Shown: positions 56,797 to 63,983 of the stretch, piece by piece
Layout of the letters: each line of letters starts with the position of its first letter
Position numbering within the stretch: the first letter of the stretch is position 1
Assembly: GCA_017419405.1 (NCBI GenBank)
Contig: JAFOLH010000005.1
Span: 62,001-126,000 of the forward strand
Direction of reading: 5' to 3'
Origin: Renibacterium sp.
GTDB lineage: Bacteria > Actinomycetota > Actinomycetes > Actinomycetales > Micrococcaceae
Length of the DNA stretch: 64,000 nt
Position numbers and translations under genes: made by a program
Notes under the pieces: model-generated
Databases searched by the model: none
What the model was told of the DNA's origin: nothing
Seen by the model: only the letters and a program-made list of their open reading frames with translations

Positions 56797-57223
56797 CCAT
56801 GGTGCCTTCGGGTCCGGTGTTCATCAGTTCGAAGCCTTCGCGCACCAGATCACCCAGAACCGCCGGGTCGACGTCGGCCAGGGCGGTCAAGTAGAGGCAG
56901 CCGACGCCGGTTTTGTGCTTGCCCAATTCGGTCAGCCGGAGCCGGGCGGCGTCCGTGTTGATCAGCCCGTACAGCGCAAGGTTGGCTTTGCGCGGCGAGA
57001 ATCCCACCGCCATCTGATCGCCCTCGCGTCCGCTCGGGTAGCGGTAGTGGTTCCAACCGAAGCCGACCATCGAATTCCCCCACATCACGGCCGGAGCGCC
57101 GGTGGCCGCCTCGAAGAGCCGGAGCAGTTCGATCGCGTCGGCCCGCCGCTTCGGGTTTTCCACCCCGTTGATGAACTCGGTGGCCGAGGCGTTCGTGGGC
57201 ATGGTCAGGTTTGCGGCATTCAT
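56780..57223 (-). CDS. DUF1801 (YdhG-like) protein
   Basis: A 147-residue small protein: NPKRRADAIELLRLFEAATGAPAVMWGNSMVGFGWNHYRYPSGREGD followed by GFSPRKANLALYGLINTD and GKHKTGVGCLYLTALADVD fits DUF1801, whose fold resembles frataxin/YdhG and whose role is unclear. AAGGGG lies upstream of the ATG. It follows the L12-like gene on the same strand with a 24-bp gap. Confidence 0.85.
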   Translation of the reverse strand: MNAANLTMPTNASATEFINGVENPKRRADAIELLRLFEAATGAPAVMWGNSMVGFGWNHYRYPSGREGDQMAVGFSPRKANLALYGLINTDAARLRLTELGKHKTGVGCLYLTALADVDPAVLGDLVREGFELMNTGPEGTMVTAQL

Positions 57224-57247
57224 CGTGGGCAGACCCCTTCGGCCGGT

Positions 57248-57595
57248 TCAGAGATTGTCGGCGAATCGTTTCGAGGTGGCCAGGTCCCAGCCGGTCGACT
57301 GCCGGATCAATTTGATCGCCTGGATCTTCTGACCGGCGCGGACCATGGCTTGCGCCTGGGCGTGGATATGCGGTGGAAGCTGAGCCGCAGGGGCTTGGGT
57401 GTACGCGGCGGTGGACTGCGCCGAGGTCAGATTCTGCGGTGCCGAGACTTTGGAGCTGTGCGATTTCGCGGTGAGTCCGCGCAGATACACGTCCGCGTCG
57501 GAGAGCTGGGCCCCTTTGCCTCGGCCGACCCGCAATGCCCAGATCAAGATCGCGAGCCCGGCAATGCCAATGATGACTACGATCAACCAATCCAT
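57248..57595 (-). CDS. Membrane-anchored protein with bL12 C-terminal-like motif
   Basis: A 115-residue protein with one N-terminal membrane helix (WLIVVIIGIAGLAILIWAL), a linker, and a C-terminal segment VRAGQKIQAIKLIRQSTGWDLATSKRFAD that resembles the helix-turn of ribosomal L7/L12's C-terminal domain (GxKIxAIKxxRxxTGxxLxxAK). Its role is unknown; it might bind factors or other proteins at the membrane. TAAGCT lies 6 nt before the ATG (leaderless pattern). Confidence 0.7.
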   Translation of the reverse strand: MDWLIVVIIGIAGLAILIWALRVGRGKGAQLSDADVYLRGLTAKSHSSKVSAPQNLTSAQSTAAYTQAPAAQLPPHIHAQAQAMVRAGQKIQAIKLIRQSTGWDLATSKRFADNL

Positions 57596-57743
57596 GAACC
57601 GAGCTTAGTGGGCAGAATCGCCGGTGCCTAGCGATCGCGCGGGAGACCTCCGGTCGCAGTGACATCCATCACATCATCCTCGACGCCGGGCGGGCCAGGA
57701 TCGCGCTGCATGCGCAATTCCGTGAGGTTGTCAACATGCAAGC

Positions 57744-57901
57744 TGTGGATGAAGGTTTCCGAAAAACTTCTTTTCCTCCACAGCGTGTGATTAGCAAAAC
57801 AGCAGGTCAGAGCAACTATTTGTGGAAAAAAATCTTTCTATCCACAACCTTGTCCCCAGCCTGTGCACACAACACGCCGCAGTATCCACAAGTTATCCAC
57901 A
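57744..57901. promoter_or_regulatory. DnaA-box array upstream of dnaB
   Basis: At least seven DnaA-box-like 9-mers in 158 bp: TTATCCACA (57893-57901, perfect), CTATCCACA (57838), GTATCCACA (57882), TTGTCCCCA (57850), TGTGGAAAA (57821, reverse) and TGTGGATGA (57744, reverse), each 8/9, and TCCTCCACA (57774, 7/9). The stretch around 57760-57840 is AT-rich. It is as dense as the oriC array. Confidence 0.75.
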
Positions 57902-57920
57902 AGTAGAGCCACAAGGCGGC

Positions 57921-57949
57921 TTGGCGTTGACCGGCACAGCGTCTAACGT
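57921..57949 (+). promoter_or_regulatory. Predicted dnaB promoter
   Basis: TTGGCG (57921-57926) and TAACGT (57944-57949) are 17 bp apart. The -35 begins 20 bp after the last DnaA box, so DnaA binding could regulate it. The 5' leader to dnaB would be about 215 nt and contains two GC-rich hairpins (58012-58043 and 58103-58139). Confidence 0.5.
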
Positions 57950-58102
57950 TGCGAGGTACCCCCCGGTGAAGCCCCGCTACGGACAGGCTCTGCGGTTCGG
58001 AAGATTCGATCCGCGCAGCGTGCGCCAGGTGCTCCGCTGCGCGCGGTACGCCTGGGGGTTACCCAATATTGTCGGAGTGCAGCGGCACAATTGAGTAAAG
58101 AT

Positions 58103-58148
58103 CCGCCGGCCGCGATGCCGATCGCAACCGGGCCGGCGGTCACGAGAT
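58103..58148 (+). terminator. Terminator-like hairpin in the dnaB leader
   Basis: CCGCCGGCC and GGCCGGCGG form a perfect 9-bp stem enclosing a second stem GCGAT/ATCGC, with TCACGAGATTTTT following. It ends 21 nt before the dnaB ATG. It may attenuate dnaB or end a short upstream RNA. Confidence 0.5.
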
Positions 58149-58169
58149 TTTTGTGGAGAGAGAGCGTCG

Positions 58170-59555
58170 ATGTCGGTAGCGGATCAGCAAGCGGACGTCG
58201 CGTCGTTGCGGGAGCCGGAATTCGCGCGGACGCCACCGCAGGACCTGGTTGCCGAACAAAGCGTGTTGGGCGGCATGCTGTTGTCCAAGGACGCGATTGC
58301 GGATGTGGTCGAAGTCCTCCGGGGGCAGGATTTCTACCGGCCCGCGCATGAGAGCATCTACGAAGCGGTGCTGGATCTCTATGGCCGTGGCGAGCCGGCC
58401 GACGCGGTCACCGTCTCGGATGAATTGACCAAGCGCGGCGAGATCTCGAAGGTGGGCGGTCCGGCCTATCTGCATCAACTGATCCAATCCGTGCCGACCG
58501 CGGCGAATGCCGGTTTTTACGCCCAGATCGTCGCCGAGCGGGCGGTTTTGCGCCGCTTGGTCAACGCCGGCACCAAAATCGTGCAGCTCGGATACGGCAA
58601 CGACGGCGAGGTCGAGGACATCGTCAACGCCGCCCAGGCCGAGATCTTCGCAGTGGCAGAACGCCGGTCTGCGGAAGACTATGTGGCGCTGGGCGAAGTG
58701 ATGGAATCCGCGATGGACGAGATCGAAGCGGCCGGGCATCGCGGCGAAGGCATGATCGGCGTGCCGACCGGGTTCTACGACCTCGATGAACTCACGCACG
58801 GCTTGCATCCGGGCCAGATGATCGTGATCGCGGCCCGTCCGGCAGTCGGCAAATCCACCTTCGCGCTGGACATCGCCCGATCGGCGGCGATCAAGCACAA
58901 AATGGCCACGGTGTTCTTCTCCCTGGAAATGAGCCGGACCGAAATCGCGATGCGTCTGATGAGCGCGGAAGCCACGATCCAGTTGCAGGACCTGCGCAAG
59001 GGCACGGTGAAAGACGAGCAGTGGGCCAAAATCGCCAAAGTGATGGGTCCGCTCAACGAAGCCCCGCTGTTCATCGACGACAGCCCGAACATGTCGCTGA
59101 TGGAAATCCGGGCCAAGTGCCGTCGGCTCAAGCAGCAGCACGATCTCAAACTCGTGGTCTTGGACTATCTGCAGCTGATGTCTTCGGGCAAAAGGGTCGA
59201 GTCGCGGCAGCAGGAAGTCTCCGAGTTCTCCCGCGCGCTCAAACTGCTGGCGAAAGAGCTCGGCGTACCGGTGATCGCGCTGTCCCAGCTGAACCGCGGT
59301 TCCGAGCAGCGCACGGACAAGAAGCCGATGGTCTCCGATCTGCGTGAATCCGGATCCATCGAGCAGGACGCGGACATGGTGATCCTGCTGCACCGTGAGG
59401 ACATCTACGACAAAGAGTCTTCCCGGGCCGGTGAGGCGGACGTGATCATCGCGAAACACCGTAACGGCCCCACCAAGACCATCGTGGTCGGCTTCCAAGG
59501 GCACTATTCGAGGTTCTCCAACATGGCGCCGGACAATGCCGGCGGGGCTTACTGA
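58170..59555 (+). CDS. dnaB: Replicative DNA helicase DnaB
   Basis: A 461-residue helicase without an intein. The N-terminal domain begins TPPQDLVAEQSVLGGMLLSKDAIADVVEVL; the RecA-like domain has Walker A IAARPAVGKSTFALDIA (about 221-237), ATVFFSLEMSRTEIAMRLMSAEA, Walker B LKLVVLDYLQLMSSG, and GVPVIALSQLNRGSEQRTDKKPMVSDLRESGSIEQDADMVILLHRED. GGAGAGAG lies upstream of the ATG. It is the fork helicase, presumably loaded with the DUF721 protein at 6837. Confidence 0.97.
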   Translation: MSVADQQADVASLREPEFARTPPQDLVAEQSVLGGMLLSKDAIADVVEVLRGQDFYRPAHESIYEAVLDLYGRGEPADAVTVSDELTKRGEISKVGGPAYLHQLIQSVPTAANAGFYAQIVAERAVLRRLVNAGTKIVQLGYGNDGEVEDIVNAAQAEIFAVAERRSAEDYVALGEVMESAMDEIEAAGHRGEGMIGVPTGFYDLDELTHGLHPGQMIVIAARPAVGKSTFALDIARSAAIKHKMATVFFSLEMSRTEIAMRLMSAEATIQLQDLRKGTVKDEQWAKIAKVMGPLNEAPLFIDDSPNMSLMEIRAKCRRLKQQHDLKLVVLDYLQLMSSGKRVESRQQEVSEFSRALKLLAKELGVPVIALSQLNRGSEQRTDKKPMVSDLRESGSIEQDADMVILLHREDIYDKESSRAGEADVIIAKHRNGPTKTIVVGFQGHYSRFSNMAPDNAGGAY

Positions 59556-59587
59556 ACAGAACGTCACGCCCTTCCCAATACGTCACT

Positions 59588-59605
59588 GATGACTGTATAG
59601 TCATC
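59588..59605. promoter_or_regulatory. Operator/promoter of the cmtR-like gene
   Basis: GATGACT-GTAT-AGTCATC is a perfect 7-4-7 inverted repeat ending 2 nt before the ATG. It overlaps TATAGT (59596-59601), a -10-like hexamer 6 nt before the start, so the metal sensor would block its own leaderless promoter. Confidence 0.75.
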
Positions 59606-59607
59606 GA

Positions 59608-59976
59608 ATGCTGACCATACAGACTTCGCGCAACCTTGACGTGCTCAACCGGTTGGGCAGGGCGCTCGCCGATCCGACCAGATCCCGGATCCTGTTGTCG
59701 TTGCTGGAGAAACCCGGATATCCGGTGCGGCTGTCCGAAGAGCTCGGGCTGACCCGGACCAATGTTTCCAACCACTTGTCTTGCCTGCGAGGTTGCGGCA
59801 TCGTCGTCGCTGCCCCGGAGGGCCGGAAAACCCGTTACGAACTCGCGGACCCGCACATCGGCCAGGCGATAACCAGCCTGATCGGGGTGGTGCTTGCGGT
59901 TGACGACGGCGCGCCCTGCCAAGACGGTGCCTGCCGCATTCCGGCTTGTTGCGCAGATCCGGCCGGCCGGCCGTGA
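59608..59976 (+). CDS. cmtR: CmtR-like ArsR-family metal sensor (Cd/Pb)
   Basis: A 122-residue winged-helix repressor closely resembling mycobacterial CmtR: LNRLGRALADPTRSRILLSLLEKPGYPVRLSEELGLTRTNVSNHLSCLRGCGIVVA. The metal cysteines correspond to Cys59 and Cys63 (SCLRGC) and Cys104 (APCQDG); three more, Cys109, Cys114 and Cys115, follow in the tail. Metal binding should release DNA and induce the downstream transporter. It starts without a Shine-Dalgarno directly after its operator. The stop overlaps the transporter GTG. Confidence 0.88.
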   Translation: MLTIQTSRNLDVLNRLGRALADPTRSRILLSLLEKPGYPVRLSEELGLTRTNVSNHLSCLRGCGIVVAAPEGRKTRYELADPHIGQAITSLIGVVLAVDDGAPCQDGACRIPACCADPAGRP

Positions 59977-60608
59977 GCCTGGTCCCGGCAAACGTCGTCC
60001 GCCCCGCGCCGTCGGCCGGACGCCGTCGGATCCTGCAGCGCCGGGTCCGGTGGATCGTGGTGGCGACCATTGGCTACAACGTGGTCGAAGCCGGACTCGC
60101 GATCGGTGCTGGCACCGCGGCATCGTCTGCTGCGTTGATCGGCTTCGGTCTGGATTCGATCGTGGAGGTCCTTTCCGCGGCGGCGATCGCCTGGCAATTT
60201 TCCGCTGCGGACCCGGAACGCCGGGAAAAGGCCGCGATGCGGCTCATCTCGGTTTCCTTCTTCCTGCTGGCCGGTTACGTCGCGGTCGATGCCGGATTGT
60301 CGATTTTCGGAGTTCGTGAGGCCCAGCATTCGACCCTTGGTCTGATCTTGGCGGCGGTGAGTCTGCTGGTGATGCCGTTCCTGAGTTGGTTCGAGCGTCG
60401 GACCGGGCGCGAGCTCGGTTCGGCGAGTGCGGTGGCAGACAGCAAACAAACTCTGCTTTGCAGCTATCTCTCCGCGGCGCTGCTCGTCGGTTTGGCGCTC
60501 AACTCGTGGTTCGGCTGGTCCTGGGCGGATGCTCTGGCGGCCTTGGTGATCGCGGCAGTAGCAGCGTATGAAGGCATCCGGGCCTGGCGGCACGAGATCT
60601 GCTGCTGA
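59973..60608 (+). CDS. CDF-like metal transporter (membrane domain only)
   Basis: A 211-residue protein with about six membrane helices. ALIGFGLDSIVEVLSAAAIAWQFS and AVADSKQTLLCSYLSAALLVGLALNSWFGWSWADALAALVIAAVAAYEG carry Asp/Glu and Asp/Asp pairs in helices 2 and 5 as in cation diffusion facilitators; the cytoplasmic C-terminal domain is absent and the chain ends in Cys-Cys. The GTG start overlaps the CmtR-like stop, so it is the sensor's target, probably exporting a soft heavy metal. Confidence 0.85.
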   Translation: MSLVPANVVRPAPSAGRRRILQRRVRWIVVATIGYNVVEAGLAIGAGTAASSAALIGFGLDSIVEVLSAAAIAWQFSAADPERREKAAMRLISVSFFLLAGYVAVDAGLSIFGVREAQHSTLGLILAAVSLLVMPFLSWFERRTGRELGSASAVADSKQTLLCSYLSAALLVGLALNSWFGWSWADALAALVIAAVAAYEGIRAWRHEICC

Positions 60609-60620
60609 GGGACCCGCGGT

Positions 60621-61340
60621 TCAGAGGAAATCGAGCAAGCCGGCCAACGGTGCCGGCACCTGGGCGGGATCGAGCGCTTCGACCAAGACCGCCCCGTAAT
60701 GGATCTTGCGCCCGCTCGTAGTGCCCATGAAACGGTGCAATTGCTGTTCGATGCTGCGGCCTTGTTGCGCCGGTTGTTGCTGCAGGGTCTGCCATGGGCG
60801 CAGATCGCCCTGTTCCGCGATCACCTGCTGTACCCGGTCGACGCCCAGCGCGCGGATCAACTCCACTTCCAGATCGGTATCGCAGACGAAGAAGCCCAGC
60901 CGCTGCATCCAGTCCGGCCCGCGCTCGGCCGCAGCGGGATAGGCCCGCGCCAAGGCGCGGCGGAAATACCGGGCTTCGCCCAGATCGCAGAGACCGGCCA
61001 GGGTCAGTCCCAAGCCTTCCGGACCGAGCACGGCGCTGAACTTCGCAATATTGGTCACCCCGCCCATCGGAATCACGGCGATCCGCTCCGTCTCGAAATC
61101 CCGGCCGTGCCGCAGTGCCAGGGCTTCGACGGCGGCCTGGTCGCTGGCACCCTCGACCAGCACCACGGAGTGCACCCCGGAGTCGGAGCTCAACTGCCGG
61201 GCCACGTGCTGCGCGGGTCCAGCCGCTCCGCCGGCGCTTGCCCAGCTGATTGCGGCCGCGCTGAACTGGTTCATGGACGGGTGCTGCGCCGGCGTCGGGC
61301 GCGCTGGTCCGCGCGACGGGATTCCAGCTGGGCTTTCCAT
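60621..61340 (-). CDS. Stand-alone OLD-type TOPRIM protein
   Basis: About 239 residues. A TOPRIM domain without an ATPase: VVLVEGASDQAAVEALA (catalytic Glu), AVIPMGGVTNIAKF, LAGLCDLGEARYF and FFVCDTDLEVELIRALG. It resembles the TOPRIM half of OLD-family nucleases but lacks the ABC ATPase half. Nuclease or nucleotidyl-transfer activity is possible; the role is unknown. The ATG at 61340 follows AAGACT by 7 nt; an in-frame ATG at 61274 is the alternative. It converges with the CDF gene and diverges from the MATE gene. Confidence 0.75.
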   Translation of the reverse strand: MESPAGIPSRGPARPTPAQHPSMNQFSAAAISWASAGGAAGPAQHVARQLSSDSGVHSVVLVEGASDQAAVEALALRHGRDFETERIAVIPMGGVTNIAKFSAVLGPEGLGLTLAGLCDLGEARYFRRALARAYPAAAERGPDWMQRLGFFVCDTDLEVELIRALGVDRVQQVIAEQGDLRPWQTLQQQPAQQGRSIEQQLHRFMGTTSGRKIHYGAVLVEALDPAQVPAPLAGLLDFL

Positions 61341-61391
61341 GGCACTCAGTCTTGCACCTCCCGGGCTCGAATCGGCGGGTAAACTTCAGCT

Positions 61392-62738
61392 GTGCCCGCC
61401 GAACCGACCGGATTGGCCGCGCCCCGCCGCGGCAGCAATGCGCAGATCCTGAGATTGGCCGTCCCGGCTTTCGGCGCCTTGATCGCCGAGCCGCTTTTCC
61501 TGATCGCCGATTCGGCGATCGTGGGCCACCTGGGGGTCAACCAACTGGCCGGCGTCGGCCTGGCCGCCACACTGCTGCAGACCGCGGTCGGTTTGCTGGT
61601 CTTCCTGGCGTATTCGACGACCCCGGCCGTTGCGCGGCTGATCGGCGCGGGCCGGCACCGGGATGCGATCGCGGTCGGCCGGGACGGCATGTGGCTGGCC
61701 CTGGTCTTGGGCCTCGCATTGGCAGTCGTGGGTATTTTCAGCATCGAGCCATTGCTCACGGCGATGGGCGCGCAGGGCCAGGTCTTGGCGGAAGCGGGCA
61801 ACTATCTGCGCTTTTCGCTGCCCGGGATCCCCGCGATGCTCTTGGTGCTCGCGGCCACCGGGGTGCTGCGCGGGCTGCAGGATACCCGGACGCCGTTGTA
61901 CGTCGCCGCGGCCGGCTTCGCGCTCAACGCGGGACTGAACTGGCTCCTGGTCTACCCGGTCGGATGGGGGGTGGCCGGTTCGGCGATCGGCACCTCGATC
62001 GTCCAGTGGCTGATGGCTGCGGTGTACCTGGTGATCGTGGTCCGCGCGGCGCGGCGGGAGAAGCTGAGTCTGGCGCCGCAGTGGAAGGCCGTGCTCAGCC
62101 TGACTTCGGTCGGCGGCTGGCTGCTGCTGCGCACGCTCAGCCTGCGGATCGCGATTCTGGCCACCGTGCTGCTGGCGACCTCGCAGGGGCCGGCGAATTT
62201 GGCCGCGCACCAGATCGCGATGACGGTGTTCAACCTCCTGGCCTTCGCGCTCGATGCCTTGGCGATTGCCGCTCAGGCCCTGATCGGCAAGGAGCTGGGC
62301 GCGGGGAACCTCGCGGCGGTGCGTACGCTGACCCGGAAGATGGTGCTGTGGGGCCTGGGCTTCGGCGTGCTGACCGGTGCACTGGTATTCCTCGCGGCGC
62401 CCTGGGTCGGTTGGATCTTCACCGCGGACCGGGGCGTGCATGCCGCGCTGTCCGCCGCCTTGCTGGCGCTCGCGCTCGGCCAGCCGATCGCCGGATTCGT
62501 GTTCGTCCTGGACGGGGTGCTGATCGGCGCCGGAGATGCCCGTTATCTGGCGCTGGTCGGCGTGCTCTGCCTGGCCGGATACCTGCCGCTGCTGTTCTGG
62601 GTCGAAAGCTCAGGCGTCGAAGGCCCAACCGCCTTGGCCTGGCTCTGGGCCGCCTTCGCCGGCGGCTATCTGCTGGCCAGGGCGGTGAGCCTGGGCCTGC
62701 GGGCCCGTACCGACGCTTGGCAGCGGACCGGCGCCTGA
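61392..62738 (+). CDS. MATE-family efflux transporter (DinF type)
   Basis: A 448-residue, 12-helix transporter: ILRLAVPAFGALIAEPLFLIADSAIVGHLGVNQLAGVGLA is the DinF-type start; RFSLPGIPAMLLVLAATGVLRGLQDTRTPLYV and NLAAHQIAMTVFNLLAFALDALAIAAQALIGKELG are conserved. It probably exports drugs or metabolites with Na+ or H+. GTG start 6 nt after TAAACT, no Shine-Dalgarno (leaderless). The substrate is unknown. Confidence 0.9.
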   Translation: MPAEPTGLAAPRRGSNAQILRLAVPAFGALIAEPLFLIADSAIVGHLGVNQLAGVGLAATLLQTAVGLLVFLAYSTTPAVARLIGAGRHRDAIAVGRDGMWLALVLGLALAVVGIFSIEPLLTAMGAQGQVLAEAGNYLRFSLPGIPAMLLVLAATGVLRGLQDTRTPLYVAAAGFALNAGLNWLLVYPVGWGVAGSAIGTSIVQWLMAAVYLVIVVRAARREKLSLAPQWKAVLSLTSVGGWLLLRTLSLRIAILATVLLATSQGPANLAAHQIAMTVFNLLAFALDALAIAAQALIGKELGAGNLAAVRTLTRKMVLWGLGFGVLTGALVFLAAPWVGWIFTADRGVHAALSAALLALALGQPIAGFVFVLDGVLIGAGDARYLALVGVLCLAGYLPLLFWVESSGVEGPTALAWLWAAFAGGYLLARAVSLGLRARTDAWQRTGA

Positions 62739-62829
62739 ACCGGCGGGCCGGCCCGACCGGCCGCGGCGGCGGCCAGGTGCCGGAACCGAATAGACTGGAG
62801 CGGCAAGCAGCTCATCGGATGGAGACGAA

Positions 62830-63432
62830 GTGACTTTGAACCGCACCGATGCCGGGCGGCCAACGCCGGAACCCGGTTTGTGGAAACCCGTGCTGTTACG
62901 GGCGCTGATCGCTTTGGGGTTCGGATTGTTGACGGTTTTTTGGCCGGATGTGCCGTCGTTCGTCGCCGGAATCTATCTGATTTTCAGCGGCATCGCGGTG
63001 GTTTCACTCAATCTGGCGGTACAGCACGGACTCAAGGGATCTGCCTTGCTGCTGCGCACCGAGAGCATTGTCTTGGCGGCATGCGGAATCCTCGCGCTGG
63101 TCGCCCCGGGGGCCATCGCACTCGCGCTCGGTGCCGGACTGTTGCTTTCCGGCGTGCTGGAAATCCTGCTCGGGCTGAAGTTCCGGCTGCAGACGGTGTT
63201 GGGCCGGGATTGGCTGATCACCGGCGGCGTCGCCGCACTGGCCGGAATCCTGTTGTTCGTCCTGGCCAACGGTTCACCGCGCGCGCCGCTCGGCGTGACT
63301 GGCGGCTCCGCCGTGATCATCGGCGTGGTGCTGATCCTTGCCGCACTCAGCTACCGGCACGACGGCGCCCGGGCGATGCAGTCCGGTACGGCCGGTCGAG
63401 GCGGAAAACAATCTCTACCGGGCGTAGAATAA
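62830..63432 (+). CDS. HdeD/DUF308-type membrane protein
   Basis: A 200-residue protein with six short helices arranged as three pairs: ALIALGFGLLTVFWPDVPSFVAGIYLIFSGIAVVSLN, ESIVLAACGILALVAPGAIALALGAGLLLSGVLEILLGL, DWLITGGVAALAGILLFVLANG. This is the DUF308 (HdeD acid-resistance) pattern. GGAG lies upstream of the GTG. TAGACT near 62791 may be its -10. Role in acid or stress tolerance is only a family guess. Confidence 0.8.
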   Translation: MTLNRTDAGRPTPEPGLWKPVLLRALIALGFGLLTVFWPDVPSFVAGIYLIFSGIAVVSLNLAVQHGLKGSALLLRTESIVLAACGILALVAPGAIALALGAGLLLSGVLEILLGLKFRLQTVLGRDWLITGGVAALAGILLFVLANGSPRAPLGVTGGSAVIIGVVLILAALSYRHDGARAMQSGTAGRGGKQSLPGVE

Positions 63433-63471
63433 GTTCGGTACCCAAATAGCAACATTTCTGAAGGAGCGCTC

Positions 63472-63912
63472 GTGACCGACCAAGAAGGCAGCGGCAAGAA
63501 GCTGCGGACCTCGGTCAAGGGACCGCTTGTTTTCTCCGCAGTGCTCGGCCTGATCGCCGCGGTGATCACTACCGTGGTCGCTACCGGCGGTACCGGAAGG
63601 GACGCCAGCAACGGCCAACTCCGGGTGGTCCGCTTCGATCTCGGGCTGATCGCGTTCGGCATCACTTTCGTGGTGGCGCTGGTGATGTGCGCGATGCTCG
63701 CGATGAGCTACAAGGAAAACGCCGACCATCTCGGCAAAGGCTCGGGTGTGAGTCTGCGCTCCGAAGACCGGTTGAAGAAGCCGGCAAAACCGGCCCCGGC
63801 CACCCCGGCCAGTTCACCGGCGGAGCCTGATCTGACCGAGCCGGCAGAGCCGTCGGAGTCCGCTGCGCAGGCACCTAGCCCGGAGGATAAGCCGCGGCCC
63901 GAGTACAGCTAA
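63472..63912 (+). CDS. Two-TM protein with Pro/Ala-rich acidic tail
   Basis: A 146-residue protein: short charged N-terminus, helices at about 19-38 (LVFSAVLGLIAAVITTVVATG) and about 56-80 (LGLIAFGITFVVALVMCAMLAMSY), then a cytoplasmic tail rich in Pro, Ala, Glu and Ser (about 95-146). GAAGGAGC lies before the GTG. I do not recognise a family; similar small membrane proteins are common in actinobacteria. Confidence 0.7.
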   Translation: MTDQEGSGKKLRTSVKGPLVFSAVLGLIAAVITTVVATGGTGRDASNGQLRVVRFDLGLIAFGITFVVALVMCAMLAMSYKENADHLGKGSGVSLRSEDRLKKPAKPAPATPASSPAEPDLTEPAEPSESAAQAPSPEDKPRPEYS

Positions 63913-63930
63913 CCGGACCGCAATTTTTCG

Positions 63931-63983
63931 CGTACGCGCCGGAGGCGCGATGCAATTCCCGTACGCGCCGGAGGAGCGATGCA
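63931..63983. repeat. Two direct copies of a 24-bp sequence at the window end
   Basis: CGTACGCGCCGGAGG-N-GCGATGCA occurs at 63931-63954 and 63960-63983, differing at one position, with a period of 29 bp. More copies may lie beyond the window. Confidence 0.65.

Noticed and set aside
57822-58094. 90-codon frame inside the dnaB upstream region
   Set aside because: It overlaps the DnaA-box array and predicted promoter, and its composition looks random.
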